From Streptomyces sp. 1331.2 (GTDB lineage: Bacteria; Actinomycetota; Actinomycetes; Streptomycetales; Streptomycetaceae), in the NCBI RefSeq assembly GCF_900199205.1, contig NZ_OBMJ01000001.1, forward strand, positions 7,061,001 through 7,125,000: a DNA stretch of 64,000 nucleotides. The letters run 5' to 3'. Within the stretch, counting starts at the first letter, position 1; the number at the start of each line of letters is the position of its first letter. Under the pieces are notes generated by a model. It searched no databases and was not told where the DNA came from. It saw only the letters and a list, made by a program, of their open reading frames with translations. Position numbers and translations under genes: made by a program. Positions 52,375-60,690 of the stretch are shown here, in pieces.

Positions 52375-52992
52375 ATGGAACCCACCGTTTCCGAGCTGCT
52401 GGACAGGTTCGGCCGCACGTATGCGGAGGAAGCCGGAATCACGCTGCGGGACAAGCCCTCGCCGCTCTACCGGCTGCTCGTCCTGACCGTCCTGTGTTCG
52501 GTGCGGATCAGTGCGGACATCGCCACGGCGGCGGCCCGGGAGCTGTCGGCGGCCGGCCTGCGGACGCCGCGCGCGATGGCGGACGCCCGGCGCGGCACGC
52601 TGATCGCCGCGTTCGGCCGGGCCCACTACGTGCGCTACGACGAGAGCACCGCCACCGCGCTCGGCCAGGGAGCCGAGCTGCTGCTCGACCGCTGGCACGG
52701 CGACCTGCGGCGGTTGCGGGAGGAGGCCGGGGGCGATCCGGAGCGGATCGGAGCTCTGTTGCGGGAGTTCCCCCGGATCGGGCCGGTCGGGGCGGGGATC
52801 TTCCGCCGCGAGGCGCAGGCGGTCTGGCCCTCGCTGCGGCCGTTCTTCGACGAGCGGGTGCTGGAGGAGGCCCGGGTGCTCGGGCTCCCGGGGAGCCCGG
52901 AGGACCTGGCGGGGACGGTCGCGGCGAAGGACCTGGCGCGGTTGGCGGCGGCGCTGACCCGGGCGAGCCTGGCCCACGTCGGGGCGGGCTGA
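52375..52992 (+). CDS. HhH endonuclease III-like protein
   Basis: This 205-aa protein has a helix-hairpin-helix DNA-glycosylase-like fold: PSPLYRLLVLTVLCSVRISADIA at the N-terminus and the hairpin FPRIGPVGAGIFRREAQAVW followed by LRPFFDERV. The overall length and layout suit an HhH-GPD-type endonuclease. The catalytic Lys/Asp pair and the C-terminal Fe-S cluster of endonuclease III are not evident, so activity is doubtful. The ATG at 52375 has GGAGGTGGAGG upstream. It is divergent from murQ, 66 nt apart. Confidence 0.7.
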   Translation: MEPTVSELLDRFGRTYAEEAGITLRDKPSPLYRLLVLTVLCSVRISADIATAAARELSAAGLRTPRAMADARRGTLIAAFGRAHYVRYDESTATALGQGAELLLDRWHGDLRRLREEAGGDPERIGALLREFPRIGPVGAGIFRREAQAVWPSLRPFFDERVLEEARVLGLPGSPEDLAGTVAAKDLARLAAALTRASLAHVGAG

Positions 52993-53084
52993 GTGTCGGG
53001 GCGGGGCCGGGGGCCGGGGGCTGGAGAGGACGGGGCCGGTGCCGGGGTGACGGGGTGACGGGATGACGGGGTGAGGCGGGAGCG

Positions 53085-53765
53085 TCAGGCCATCCAGAAG
53101 AAGACGGCCGTCATCCGGCGCTGCGCCAGCTCGTCGCCGTAGTAGGTGGTGGCGCTGTGGATCAGGTTGGCGTGGTAGAGCAGCAGCTGGTTGTAGCGGT
53201 TGGGGACCCGGATGTCCTCGACGAAGTGGTCGGCGGGCACGCGGCGGGTGCCGAGCGCCTCGACCAGGTTGTTGTGCGGGGCGTTGACCAGGTTGCCGCC
53301 GAGGCGGCCGCCGGGGAACTGCTGGCGGTAGAAGCTGGTGCCGGCGTCCTTGGGCGCGCCCGGGCTGAGGTAGAGCACGGCGGCGTAGCGGCAGAGCGCG
53401 CGGGAGTCGGTGTGCGGGCGGGACTCCGACTCTCCGGCGCCGACGACCTGGACGCAGTTGTGGTTGAGCGTGCCGCCGTCCGGGGTGCCCTGGACCCAGA
53501 GCCGGGAGGCGCCGGTGGCCTTGCGGACCAGGGCCTCGACGCGGGCCAGCTCCTCGGGCTCCAGGCCCGGCATGGTGCGCAGGCCGGGCCAGGCCTCGGG
53601 CCGGTAGGGGTAGCCCTCGGTCCAGTCGCCGCGTGCCAGGCAGCGCTCGCGGACGGCGTCCGGATCGGGCAGGACGTCGTTGATGACCCAGTAGTCCCGG
53701 CCCCGGGTGGGCTTGCGGTACGGCAGGACCGGCAGAGCGGTGGGCCTGATGGGCTGTGAGGGCAT
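53085..53765 (-). CDS. 2OG-Fe(II) oxygenase-like protein (DUF6445-like)
   Basis: This 226-aa protein has double-stranded beta-helix features: SESRPHTDSRALCRYAAVLY (an HxD iron pair), LYLSPGAPKDAGTSFYRQQF and the distal LYHANLIHSATTYYGDELAQ followed by RRMTAVFFW (second His and a possible 2-oxoglutarate-binding Arg). The pattern is that of a prolyl-hydroxylase-like oxygenase; DUF6445 is the family I think it belongs to. The substrate is unknown. The ATG at 53765 is preceded by TATGGT with a 7-nt gap, suggesting leaderless transcription. Short GACGGGGT repeats (53044-53075) lie beyond its 3' end. Confidence 0.7.
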   Translation of the reverse strand: MPSQPIRPTALPVLPYRKPTRGRDYWVINDVLPDPDAVRERCLARGDWTEGYPYRPEAWPGLRTMPGLEPEELARVEALVRKATGASRLWVQGTPDGGTLNHNCVQVVGAGESESRPHTDSRALCRYAAVLYLSPGAPKDAGTSFYRQQFPGGRLGGNLVNAPHNNLVEALGTRRVPADHFVEDIRVPNRYNQLLLYHANLIHSATTYYGDELAQRRMTAVFFWMA

Positions 53766-53849
53766 GCGCCGACCATAGGGGCGGTGATCGCCAACGTTCT
53801 GCCATGAGCAGGCCAACCTTTCGTCAAGGCGCCAAGGACGGGCCGGCCG

Positions 53850-54497
53850 TCAGGCCTCCCGCACGGCGAAGCCTCCCAGGGCACCCTCCAGGCGGTCGTA
53901 GGCGCTGATCGCCGAGGGCCGTACCGCGGCGGCGATCGCGGCGTGGTCCTCGTCGGCCAGGGTGCGGCGGAACACCTCGGCGACCAGTGCCCGGTCGACG
54001 GCGGCGAGCAGTGCGGCGGCGACCCGGCACTCGAAGCCGACGGGTCTCTCGTGCACGGCCTCGGCCAGGGCTGCGGCGAGGGCCGTCTCGCCCTGCTCGT
54101 GCAGCTCGCGCAGGCGGGCGGTCAGGGCGGGGCTGTCCGCGACCGTGCGGGCGAAGGCCGGGCCGGAGAAGCCGAGCCTGGGGTCGTGCCGGTCGATCCC
54201 GGCCAGGCAGTCGCGGCGCAGCGCGGCCAGGGCGGACTCGCCCGGGGCGCGTGCGGCGACGGCCCGGGCGAGCCGGCCGACGATCTCCTCGTGCAGGTCG
54301 AAGAAGAGGTCCTCCTTGCGCGGGAAGTGGTTGGTGACGGTCATCTTGGCGACGCCCGCGGCGGCCGCGACCTCGGCGATGGTCGTCCGGTCGAAGCCCT
54401 GCTCGATGAAGAGCCTGGTCGCGGCGTGCGAGATCGCCTCGCGGGTGCGGCGCTTGTTGAGCTCGCGCAGGTTCGGCGTTGTCCCGGTCTCGGTCAT
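53850..54497 (-). CDS. TetR family regulator, divergent from MFS exporter
   Basis: This 215-aa regulator has an HTH (REAISHAATRLFIEQGFDRT, IAEVAAAAGVAKMTVTNHFP, RKEDLFFD; about residues 18-65) and a long helical ligand domain. The divergent EmrB-type exporter is the likely target. An ATTAGG-CTTGA-CCTAAT dyad overlaps the exporter's -35. The ATG at 54497 is preceded by TAGGCT at 6 nt and no Shine-Dalgarno, so it is probably leaderless. Confidence 0.93.
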   Translation of the reverse strand: MTETGTTPNLRELNKRRTREAISHAATRLFIEQGFDRTTIAEVAAAAGVAKMTVTNHFPRKEDLFFDLHEEIVGRLARAVAARAPGESALAALRRDCLAGIDRHDPRLGFSGPAFARTVADSPALTARLRELHEQGETALAAALAEAVHERPVGFECRVAAALLAAVDRALVAEVFRRTLADEDHAAIAAAVRPSAISAYDRLEGALGGFAVREA

Positions 54498-54536
54498 GGC
54501 GGGAGCCTAGCGCAGTCCGCTGGGTCGAGCACAGGA

Positions 54537-54573
54537 ATTAGGCTTGACCTAATCACTGGGTTCGTCCTAAGTT
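54537..54573 (+). promoter_or_regulatory. Promoter and TetR operator of the MFS exporter gene
   Basis: TTGACC (54544-54549), an 18-nt spacer and TAAGTT (54568-54573) form a promoter whose -35 lies inside the perfect dyad ATTAGG-CTTGA-CCTAAT (54537-54553). A repressor bound there would block RNA polymerase. The match to the adjacent divergent TetR is inferred from position. Confidence 0.7.
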
Positions 54574-54648
54574 CTTCTCGGGCGGCCGGGGAGGCCGCCG
54601 GAGGGGCCGCTGCACGGGCGGTTCACGGGATGTCACAGGGGAGGGCGC

Positions 54649-56097
54649 ATGACCACGGAAGCCACCGCGAAGGGCCGGCGAGGGGAAGTCCCGGCCGGGA
54701 GTCCGGAGGCGATTCCGCCGGGCCTGTGGAAGATGGGCGCGGTGCTCGCGCTGGGCCCGGTGCTCGCGCTGCTCGACGCCACGATCGTCAACGTCGGCAT
54801 CGACTCCGTCGCCCGGGATCTGCACAGCTCGCTCGGGGCGGTGCAGTGGGTGGCCACGGGGTACCTGCTGGCGATCTCGCTGACCATGCCGCTCTCGGGC
54901 TGGGCGGCCGGCCGCTTCGGGGCCCGGCGGGCGTGGCTCGCCTCGGTCGTCCTGTTCGTGCTCGGATCGGCGCTGTGCGGCCTGGCCTGGTCGACGGGCA
55001 GTCTGATCGCCTTCCGGGTGCTGCAGGGGATCGGCGGCGGCATGGTCCAGCCGCTCGGCCAGGCGATCATGGTACAGGCGGCCGGGCCGTCCAGGGTCGG
55101 GCGGGTGATGGGCACCCTCATGCTCCCGATCAGCCTGGCCCCCGTCCTGGGGCCGATCCTCGGCGGGCTGGTGCTGGAGCACCTCGACTGGCGCTGGATG
55201 TTCCTGCTGAACGTGCCGGTCGGGCTGCTGACCCTGCTGCTGGCGGCCCGCTGGCTGCCGGCCGACGAAGCCTCGGACGGGCCGGGGCCCCGGCTGGACG
55301 CGACCGGCCTGGCGCTGCTCTCGCCCGGCCTGACCGCGCTGCTCTACGGGCTCTCGACGGTCGCTGACGGTGGAACGGCCGGCTGGGTCGCCCTCGTGGC
55401 CGGTGCGGTGCTGGTGGCGCTCTACGGTGGGCATGCCCTGCGGGTGGCCCGCGGCGGTGCCCGGACACCGCTGATCGACCTGCGGCTGTTCGCCCGGCGC
55501 GGCTTCGCCGTGGCGACGGCGAACAGCTTCCTCCAGGGTGCCGCGCTCTACAGCTCGATGTTCCTGGTGCCGCTCTACTACCAGCAGCAGAGGCACGCCG
55601 GGGCGGTGGAGGCCGGGCTGCTGCTGGCGCCGCAGGCCCTCGGCACGGCGGTGACCGCGATGCTGGCGGCCCGAATAACCGACCGCTTCGCGCCGCGGCC
55701 GCTGATCATGATCGGCATCGCCTGCTCCCTGGTCGGCACGCTCGCCTTCACCCAGCTGGGCAGCGGTTCCGACCCGGCCGACTGGCTGATCGCCGGCTCG
55801 CTGGCGCTGCGCGGCGCGGGCATGGGGATCATCGCGATCCCCGGCCTGGCGGCGGTGTACGGGAGCGTCGAAAAGGCCCAGGTGCCGGCGGCGGCCGGTG
55901 CGGTGAACGTGCTGAACCGGGTCGGCGGGGCGCTCGGCACGGCGGTGCTGACGCTGGTCCTCCAGCAGGCGCAGTACGGCCGGCCGGAGCAGCCGGGCGC
56001 GGCGTTCGGCGAGACGTTCTGGTGGGTGCTGGCGCTGTCCGCGCTGGCGATCGCGCCCGCCTGGCTCTACCCGAACACCCGTAAGAACGCGGCCTGA
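54649..56097 (+). CDS. MFS multidrug exporter, DHA2 (EmrB/QacA) family
   Basis: This 482-aa proton antiporter has 14 predicted membrane helices. The DHA2 hallmarks are ALLDATIVNVGIDSVARDL in TM1, WVATGYLLAISLTMPLSGWA (TM2 and motif A region), FRVLQGIGGGMVQPLGQAIM (TM4) and APVLGPILGGLVLEHLDWRW (motif C and TM5-6 loop). It exports drugs or an endogenous metabolite. The ATG at 54649 has GGGGAGGG upstream. Control by the divergent TetR is likely from the operator over its promoter. The next gene, an Mca-like amidase, starts 92 nt later on the same strand and may be co-transcribed. Confidence 0.93.
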   Translation: MTTEATAKGRRGEVPAGSPEAIPPGLWKMGAVLALGPVLALLDATIVNVGIDSVARDLHSSLGAVQWVATGYLLAISLTMPLSGWAAGRFGARRAWLASVVLFVLGSALCGLAWSTGSLIAFRVLQGIGGGMVQPLGQAIMVQAAGPSRVGRVMGTLMLPISLAPVLGPILGGLVLEHLDWRWMFLLNVPVGLLTLLLAARWLPADEASDGPGPRLDATGLALLSPGLTALLYGLSTVADGGTAGWVALVAGAVLVALYGGHALRVARGGARTPLIDLRLFARRGFAVATANSFLQGAALYSSMFLVPLYYQQQRHAGAVEAGLLLAPQALGTAVTAMLAARITDRFAPRPLIMIGIACSLVGTLAFTQLGSGSDPADWLIAGSLALRGAGMGIIAIPGLAAVYGSVEKAQVPAAAGAVNVLNRVGGALGTAVLTLVLQQAQYGRPEQPGAAFGETFWWVLALSALAIAPAWLYPNTRKNAA

Positions 56098-56189
56098 CCG
56101 GCCGTCGGCCCGCAGGCGTCCAGCCGGCGAAGCCTCGAAACGGACCCATCGAACGACCGAATCATCCGATGACAACCACGGAGGTATCC

Positions 56190-57101
56190 ATGTTCACCAA
56201 GCACCCCGGCGGCCTGCGCCTGCTCACCGTGCACGCGCACCCCGACGACGAGTCCAGCAAGGGCGGGGCCACCCTCGCCCGGTACGCCGCCGAGGGCGTG
56301 GAGGTCCTGGTCGCCACCTGCACCGGCGGCGAGCGCGGCTCGGTGCTCAACCCGGCCCTGGACCGGCCCGAGGTCCGGGCCGACATCGCCCGGATCCGGC
56401 GAGAGGAGATGGCGGCCGCCCGCGAGATCCTCGGAGTGCGCCAGCACTTCCTCGGCTTCGTCGACTCCGGGATTCCCGGTCCGGACGAACCGCTGCCGGA
56501 GGGCTGCTTCGCCGCCCAGCCGGTCGAGGTCGCGGCGGCGCCGCTGGTCGCACTGATCCGGGAGTTCCGCCCCCAGGTGGTGGTCACCTACGACGAGACC
56601 GGCGGGTACCCGCACCCCGACCACGTGATGACCCACCAGGTCACCGTCGAGGCCTTCGAGGCCGCCGCCGACCCGGCGCGCTACCCCGAGGCGGGCGAGC
56701 CCTGGCAGGCGTCCAAGCTCTACTACCACCTGGCGCTCTCCCGGGCCTGGTTCCAGACCCTCCACGACGCCATGACGCAGCGCGGGGTGCCCTCCGGCAT
56801 GGGCGAGTTGCTCGCCGGATGGCCCGACACCCCGCCCGCTCTGGCCACCACCACCCGGATACCGTGCGCCGAGCAGTTCGTCGTACGGGACGCGGCGATG
56901 CTGGCGCACGCCACCCAGGTCCAGCCGGGCGACGCGTTCATGGCCCACCCGCGGGACATCGAGCGCGAGGTCTGGCCGACCGAGGACTACCACCTGGCCC
57001 GGAGCCTGGTGCCTGCGCCTGCGGTCGGTGGGGCGGCCGGTGCGGGAGCCGTCGAGACCGACCTGTTCGCCGGGATCAGGTCGGGGGAGGGGGTGGGGTG
57101 A
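56190..57101 (+). CDS. PIG-L zinc deacetylase, mycothiol S-conjugate amidase (Mca)-like
   Basis: This 303-aa metal-dependent amidase is close to Mca/MshB, which act in mycothiol metabolism; Mca cleaves mycothiol S-conjugates of toxins. The zinc motif is TVHAHPDDESSKGG, with TCTGGERGSVLNPAL and TYDETGGYPHPDHVMTHQVT supplying the other ligands. SKLYYHLALSRAWF is Mca-like. ATG 56190 is preferred over the in-frame ATG at 56169, because GGAGG lies 5 nt before it. Position just after a multidrug exporter suits toxin disposal: conjugate, cleave, export. The C-terminal extension is Gly/Ala-rich. Confidence 0.88.
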   Translation: MFTKHPGGLRLLTVHAHPDDESSKGGATLARYAAEGVEVLVATCTGGERGSVLNPALDRPEVRADIARIRREEMAAAREILGVRQHFLGFVDSGIPGPDEPLPEGCFAAQPVEVAAAPLVALIREFRPQVVVTYDETGGYPHPDHVMTHQVTVEAFEAAADPARYPEAGEPWQASKLYYHLALSRAWFQTLHDAMTQRGVPSGMGELLAGWPDTPPALATTTRIPCAEQFVVRDAAMLAHATQVQPGDAFMAHPRDIEREVWPTEDYHLARSLVPAPAVGGAAGAGAVETDLFAGIRSGEGVG

Positions 57102-57184
57102 GCCGTCGGCGGGGCGTCGCTACGCCGTTGGGCCGTCGCTCGGTCGGTTCCGGCCCGGCAGGTCCTTGCCCGGCCGGCCGCCGG

Positions 57185-58681
57185 TCAGCACTGGCTGTCG
57201 GCGAGCACGTAGTAGCCGGGGCCGGTCTGCTTCAGGGTGTGGGTGACGAAGGTGTTCCAGAGCCCCATGTTCTGGCCCGAGCCGAGGGCGTAGGCCAGTC
57301 CACCGCTCTGGGTGGCGCGGCCGGCCAGGACCTGGTCGTAGTTGCTGGCGGTGAAGCACTGGGGAGCGCCGCCCGGGGTGGTCGCCGTGACCGTCGCGGA
57401 CCGGGCGCCCACCGTGCCGGAGGCGTCGACGGCCGCCACGGTGTAGCCGTACGTGGTGCCGGCGGTGAGTCCGGTGTCGGTGAAGGCCGTGCCGGTGGCA
57501 CTGCCGACCTGGGTGCCGTCGCGGTAGACCCGGTACGAGGCCGCGCCGCTGACGGACTGCCAGCCGAGGGAGACGGAGGTGGCAGCGGTCGGCGTCGCGG
57601 TCAGCCCGCTCGGGGCGGGCAGGCCGGGGGAGGTGGGCCCGGTGCCGCCGTCGAGGCCCCAGAACTGCGCGGTGTAGTAGCTGGAGCAGATCGTGTCGAG
57701 GAAGTAGGCGCCGGTCGCCCCGCACTGGTCGGTGCCGGAGCCCGGGTGGACGGCCAGTCCGTGGCCCATCCCGCTGACCGTGAACAGCGCCACGGCGGGC
57801 CGCCCGGACGCGTCGGCGTAGAGCTCCTGGGTGGTACTGCCAGGAAGGCTCCGGGTGCCGGTCGGCCGGCGGTCGACGCCCTGGACGTTCGTCCACTGGT
57901 CGCGCAGTTCGGTCGCGTTCACCGGCCGGACGGTGGTGTCGGCGCTGCCCTGCCAGATCGCCACCCGGGGCCACGACCCGGTGTAGCCCGGGTACGCGGC
58001 CCGGACCTTGTCGCCCCACTGCGCCGGGGTGAGCCCCTGGTCGGTGTTCTGGCAGCCGGAGGCGGCGCTCTGGGTGGTGGCGCAGTGGGCGGGCAGGCCG
58101 GAGTCGATCGCCCCGCCGGCGAACACATCGGGGTAGTCGGCCAGCAGGTCGGCGGCCATCCCGCCGCCGGCCGAGAGCCCGGTGACGAACACCCGCTGGG
58201 CGTCCGAACCGTACAGAGCCTTCGCCTTGGTCACCATCTCGGCGACCGACTCCGCCTCGCCGACGCCCCGGGCGTCCTTGCCCGCGTCGAACCAGCTGAA
58301 GCAGGAGAGGCTGTTGTTGGCGCTGCCGGTCTGCGGGAACACCACCGCGAAGCCGTACTGGTCGGCGAACTTGGTCCAGCCGGAGTTGCGGTAGTAGTCG
58401 GTGGCGCTCTGCACGCAGCCGTGCAGTGCCACCACCAGGGGAGCGCCGCCCGGCAGTCCGGCGGGGGTGTAGGTGTACATCGCGAGGTTGCCCGGGTTGG
58501 CGCCGAAGCCGGTGACCTGCTGGAAGGTACCGCTCGGGGTGTCGGTGACGGCGGCGGTACCCGCAGCAGGGGCGCCGGGAGCGGCGGCTGTGGTGGCAGC
58601 GGTGGCGGGTACGGGCGCGGCGGTGGCGACCGCCAGGGCCGCGGCCGTCAACAGCGCGGCGGCGACGGGGCGCAGAGGCAT
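57185..58681 (-). CDS. Secreted PHB depolymerase-type esterase with FN3 and C-terminal domains
   Basis: This 498-aa exported esterase has a signal peptide (about residues 1-30), a catalytic LpqC/PHB-depolymerase domain with APLVVALHGCVQSATDYY, the lipase box VTGLSAGGGMA, an Asp region and SGMGHGLAVHPG (catalytic His), then a fibronectin type III domain (GLTATPTAATSVSLGWQSVS onward) and a C-terminal module (ASNYDQVLAGRATQSGGLAY) common in such enzymes. It probably degrades short-chain polyhydroxyalkanoate or other polyesters. The ATG at 58681 has CAGGAG upstream. It is convergent with the Mca-like gene. Confidence 0.92.
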   Translation of the reverse strand: MPLRPVAAALLTAAALAVATAAPVPATAATTAAAPGAPAAGTAAVTDTPSGTFQQVTGFGANPGNLAMYTYTPAGLPGGAPLVVALHGCVQSATDYYRNSGWTKFADQYGFAVVFPQTGSANNSLSCFSWFDAGKDARGVGEAESVAEMVTKAKALYGSDAQRVFVTGLSAGGGMAADLLADYPDVFAGGAIDSGLPAHCATTQSAASGCQNTDQGLTPAQWGDKVRAAYPGYTGSWPRVAIWQGSADTTVRPVNATELRDQWTNVQGVDRRPTGTRSLPGSTTQELYADASGRPAVALFTVSGMGHGLAVHPGSGTDQCGATGAYFLDTICSSYYTAQFWGLDGGTGPTSPGLPAPSGLTATPTAATSVSLGWQSVSGAASYRVYRDGTQVGSATGTAFTDTGLTAGTTYGYTVAAVDASGTVGARSATVTATTPGGAPQCFTASNYDQVLAGRATQSGGLAYALGSGQNMGLWNTFVTHTLKQTGPGYYVLADSQC

Positions 58682-58816
58682 CGAGACTCCTGGGTGGGGG
58701 AGGAGTGGGGGCGGATGCCGTGCAGCGTGGCGCGCCGCGCACCGCTGAGCCATGTGGTGGGCATCCGAGGCCCACCGCCCGGGCATGGCGCGGAGCACCA
58801 TACGGCCGTGCCCCGT

Positions 58817-58832
58817 AGGTCACTTGAGACCT
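58817..58832. promoter_or_regulatory. Dyad upstream of the PaaI thioesterase gene
   Basis: AGGTC-ACTTGA-GACCT is a perfect inverted repeat of 5-bp arms, 27-42 nt before the thioesterase ATG. TTGAGA inside it may be the -35. It lies in the divergent region shared with the esterase gene and looks like an operator. Confidence 0.45.
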
Positions 58833-58858
58833 GTCAGCGGACCGGGCAGGTTGATCCC

Positions 58859-59407
58859 ATGACGACTTCTGAGATCGACTCCGGCGAGCAGCAACCTTCG
58901 GCCGGCCTGGAGCAGCGCACCCGGACCCACACCTGGACGGCCGGTCCGCCGATCGCCGAGTACACCCACCTGACCGGGGAGGAGATCCTGCTGGAGTGGA
59001 TCGCCGGGCGCATCCCCGAGCCCTCGATCTGCAGCACCATGGGCTTCCACCTGATCGAGGTGAAGCCGGGAACGGCGGTGTTCGAGGGCCACCTCGGCGA
59101 CCACCTGCAGAACCCGATGAACACCGTGCACGGCGGGTACCTGGCCACCCTGCTCGACTCGGCGCTCGGCTGCGCCGTGCTGAGCAGGCTGCCGGCCGGG
59201 GTGGGCTACACGACCACGCAGTTGAACGTCCACATGCTGCGCCCGCTGTTCGCGGACTCGGAGCCGGTGCGCTGCGAGGGAGAGGTGCTGCACCTGGGCC
59301 GGACGATGGCGACCGCCGAGGCGCGGGTGGTCGGGGTGGCGGACGGCAAGCTCTACGCGCACGCCACGACCACCTGCGCGATCCTGACGCCCCGCCCGGC
59401 GGTCTGA
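58859..59407 (+). CDS. PaaI-type hot-dog thioesterase
   Basis: This 182-aa thioesterase has the PaaI pattern: NPMNTVHGGYLATLLDSALG (HGG turn and catalytic Asp) and VGYTTTQLNVHMLRPLFADS, then RCEGEVLHLGRTMATAEARV and HATTTCAILTP. It would hydrolyse phenylacetyl-CoA-like or other aromatic acyl-CoAs. The N-terminal 50 residues are an extension. The ATG at 58859 lacks a clear Shine-Dalgarno. A perfect AGGTC dyad sits 27 nt upstream, and a 9-nt tandem repeat follows the gene. Confidence 0.9.
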   Translation: MTTSEIDSGEQQPSAGLEQRTRTHTWTAGPPIAEYTHLTGEEILLEWIAGRIPEPSICSTMGFHLIEVKPGTAVFEGHLGDHLQNPMNTVHGGYLATLLDSALGCAVLSRLPAGVGYTTTQLNVHMLRPLFADSEPVRCEGEVLHLGRTMATAEARVVGVADGKLYAHATTTCAILTPRPAV

Positions 59408-59452
59408 CGGGGCGGCCCCGGCCGCCTCGGCGACCGGGGCGCGAGGCCGGTC

Positions 59453-59505
59453 GAACGCGGTGAACGCGGTGAACGCGGTGAACGCGATGAACTGCTGAAC
59501 GCGGT
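59453..59505 (+). repeat. 9-nt tandem repeat GAACGCGGT
   Basis: GAACGCGGT is repeated at 59453, 59462 and 59471, then as GAACGCGAT at 59480; a degenerate unit intervenes and another GAACGCGGT appears at 59497. The array lies in the 124-nt gap between the thioesterase and YdcF genes, which converge on it. It is a candidate for copy-number variation. Confidence 0.85.
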
Positions 59506-59531
59506 GAACCCGGAGGCGCGGGCAGGGCGGT

Positions 59532-60530
59532 TCAGAGGGCCGCGAGCAGCCCGAAGAACGCGAGCAGGCCGCAGATCCCGAAGTTGACGAGCTTGTGGGA
59601 GAGGAACACCGCCGCGAACTCGCGGATGGTCGCGCTCGGCCAGTAGTACCTGGCGGTGGGCGAGCCGAAGACGTGTCCGTTGACGCCGGTCTTGCGGGCC
59701 ATCAGTGCGGCCCGGAAGGCGTGGAAGTTGTTGGTGACCACGACGCAGCGGTAGCCGGGCTTGGCCCGCTCCATGATCGCCTTGCTGAGGAGCAGGTTCT
59801 CCTCGGTGGTGCGCGAGCGGTCCTCCCGCTCGATGTGCTCGGCCGGGAAGCCGCGTTCGACCAGGTAGTCGGCCATCGCGTGGGACTCCGGCAGCTTCTC
59901 GTCCGGGCCCTGGCCGCCCGAGGTGATCAGCACCGGCGGGTTGCCGCGCGCGGCCTGCTGCTCGTACACCTCGCGGCCCCGGTTGAGCCGGCTGGCCAGC
60001 AGCGGCGGGACGCGCTCGCCGCCGATCAGTCCGGAGCCGAGCACGACCACGAAGTCCACGTCCCGGCGCGGCCGGTGGCGGCCGTAGAGGAAGGCGTAGC
60101 CGACGAAGCAGACGAAGAGGAAGGAGACGTAGAGGACCACCAGAAGGGCGGTGCCCGCCAGGACGGCCAGTCGCCGGGAGCCGGTCACGAGGGCGGCGAG
60201 CAGCAGCACGTTGACGGCGATGATGCCGAGCCCGGCGAGCAGCGACAGCAGGTTGGCCGGCCGCCTGCCCTCCTTGCGGATCATGGTCATGCCGTTGGAG
60301 AGCAGGAACCAGATCAGGGCCAGCGTGCCGACGGCCGGCAGCAGGAAGATGGCCGCCGCCACGATCTCCACCACCAGGGTGGGCGCCTTGCGGAGTTCGG
60401 CGAGCAGGGCGAGGGAGAGCAGCGAGACGGCGATGCCGAGGAGGACGGCGTTGCTGAACTGGCGACGGTCGCGCAGTACCCCGACTCCGAACAACAGGAA
60501 GAACAGGGCGGCTGGGGCATAGGCGATCAT
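59532..60530 (-). CDS. YdcF/SanA family membrane protein (DUF218)
   Basis: This 332-aa protein has six or so N-terminal membrane helices (residues 1-155), then a cytosolic DUF218 domain: FVVVLGSGLIGGERVPPLLA, VLITSGGQGPDEKLPESHAM, EREDRSRTTEENLLLSKAIM, CVVVTNNFHAFRAALMARKT. Members are thought to act on nucleotide-sugar or envelope precursors, with no firm activity. A last hydrophobic segment ends the protein. ATG 60530 is chosen because TACGAT lies 7 nt upstream, suggesting leaderless transcription; a longer in-frame start at 60566 would add 12 residues. Confidence 0.85.
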   Translation of the reverse strand: MIAYAPAALFFLLFGVGVLRDRRQFSNAVLLGIAVSLLSLALLAELRKAPTLVVEIVAAAIFLLPAVGTLALIWFLLSNGMTMIRKEGRRPANLLSLLAGLGIIAVNVLLLAALVTGSRRLAVLAGTALLVVLYVSFLFVCFVGYAFLYGRHRPRRDVDFVVVLGSGLIGGERVPPLLASRLNRGREVYEQQAARGNPPVLITSGGQGPDEKLPESHAMADYLVERGFPAEHIEREDRSRTTEENLLLSKAIMERAKPGYRCVVVTNNFHAFRAALMARKTGVNGHVFGSPTARYYWPSATIREFAAVFLSHKLVNFGICGLLAFFGLLAAL

Positions 60531-60587
60531 GCTTCGTATCGTAGGCGGTTCACGCGAACGGCTCACTGGTACGAACGATCCGGTGCC

Positions 60588-60687
60588 GGCCCCTCCAGGC
60601 GGCTGGCGCCCCGGCCTCGGTGGCCGAGATCGGCGGCTGTTCCTGCAGGACGAAGCCCTGGACGAAGGAGCTCAGCAGGTAGGTGGT
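60588..60687 (-). pseudogene. TetR regulator fragment (C-terminal part only)
   Basis: On the minus strand, TTYLLSSFVQGFVLQEQPP followed by ISATEAGAP reads like the C-terminal helices of a TetR-class repressor. There is no HTH and no N-terminal half. The homology ends abruptly at about 60687, three bases from where MFS-transporter sequence begins on the opposite strand. The best explanation is a deletion that removed the shared divergent promoter and both 5' ends. Confidence 0.5.
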
Positions 60688-60690
60688 CAG

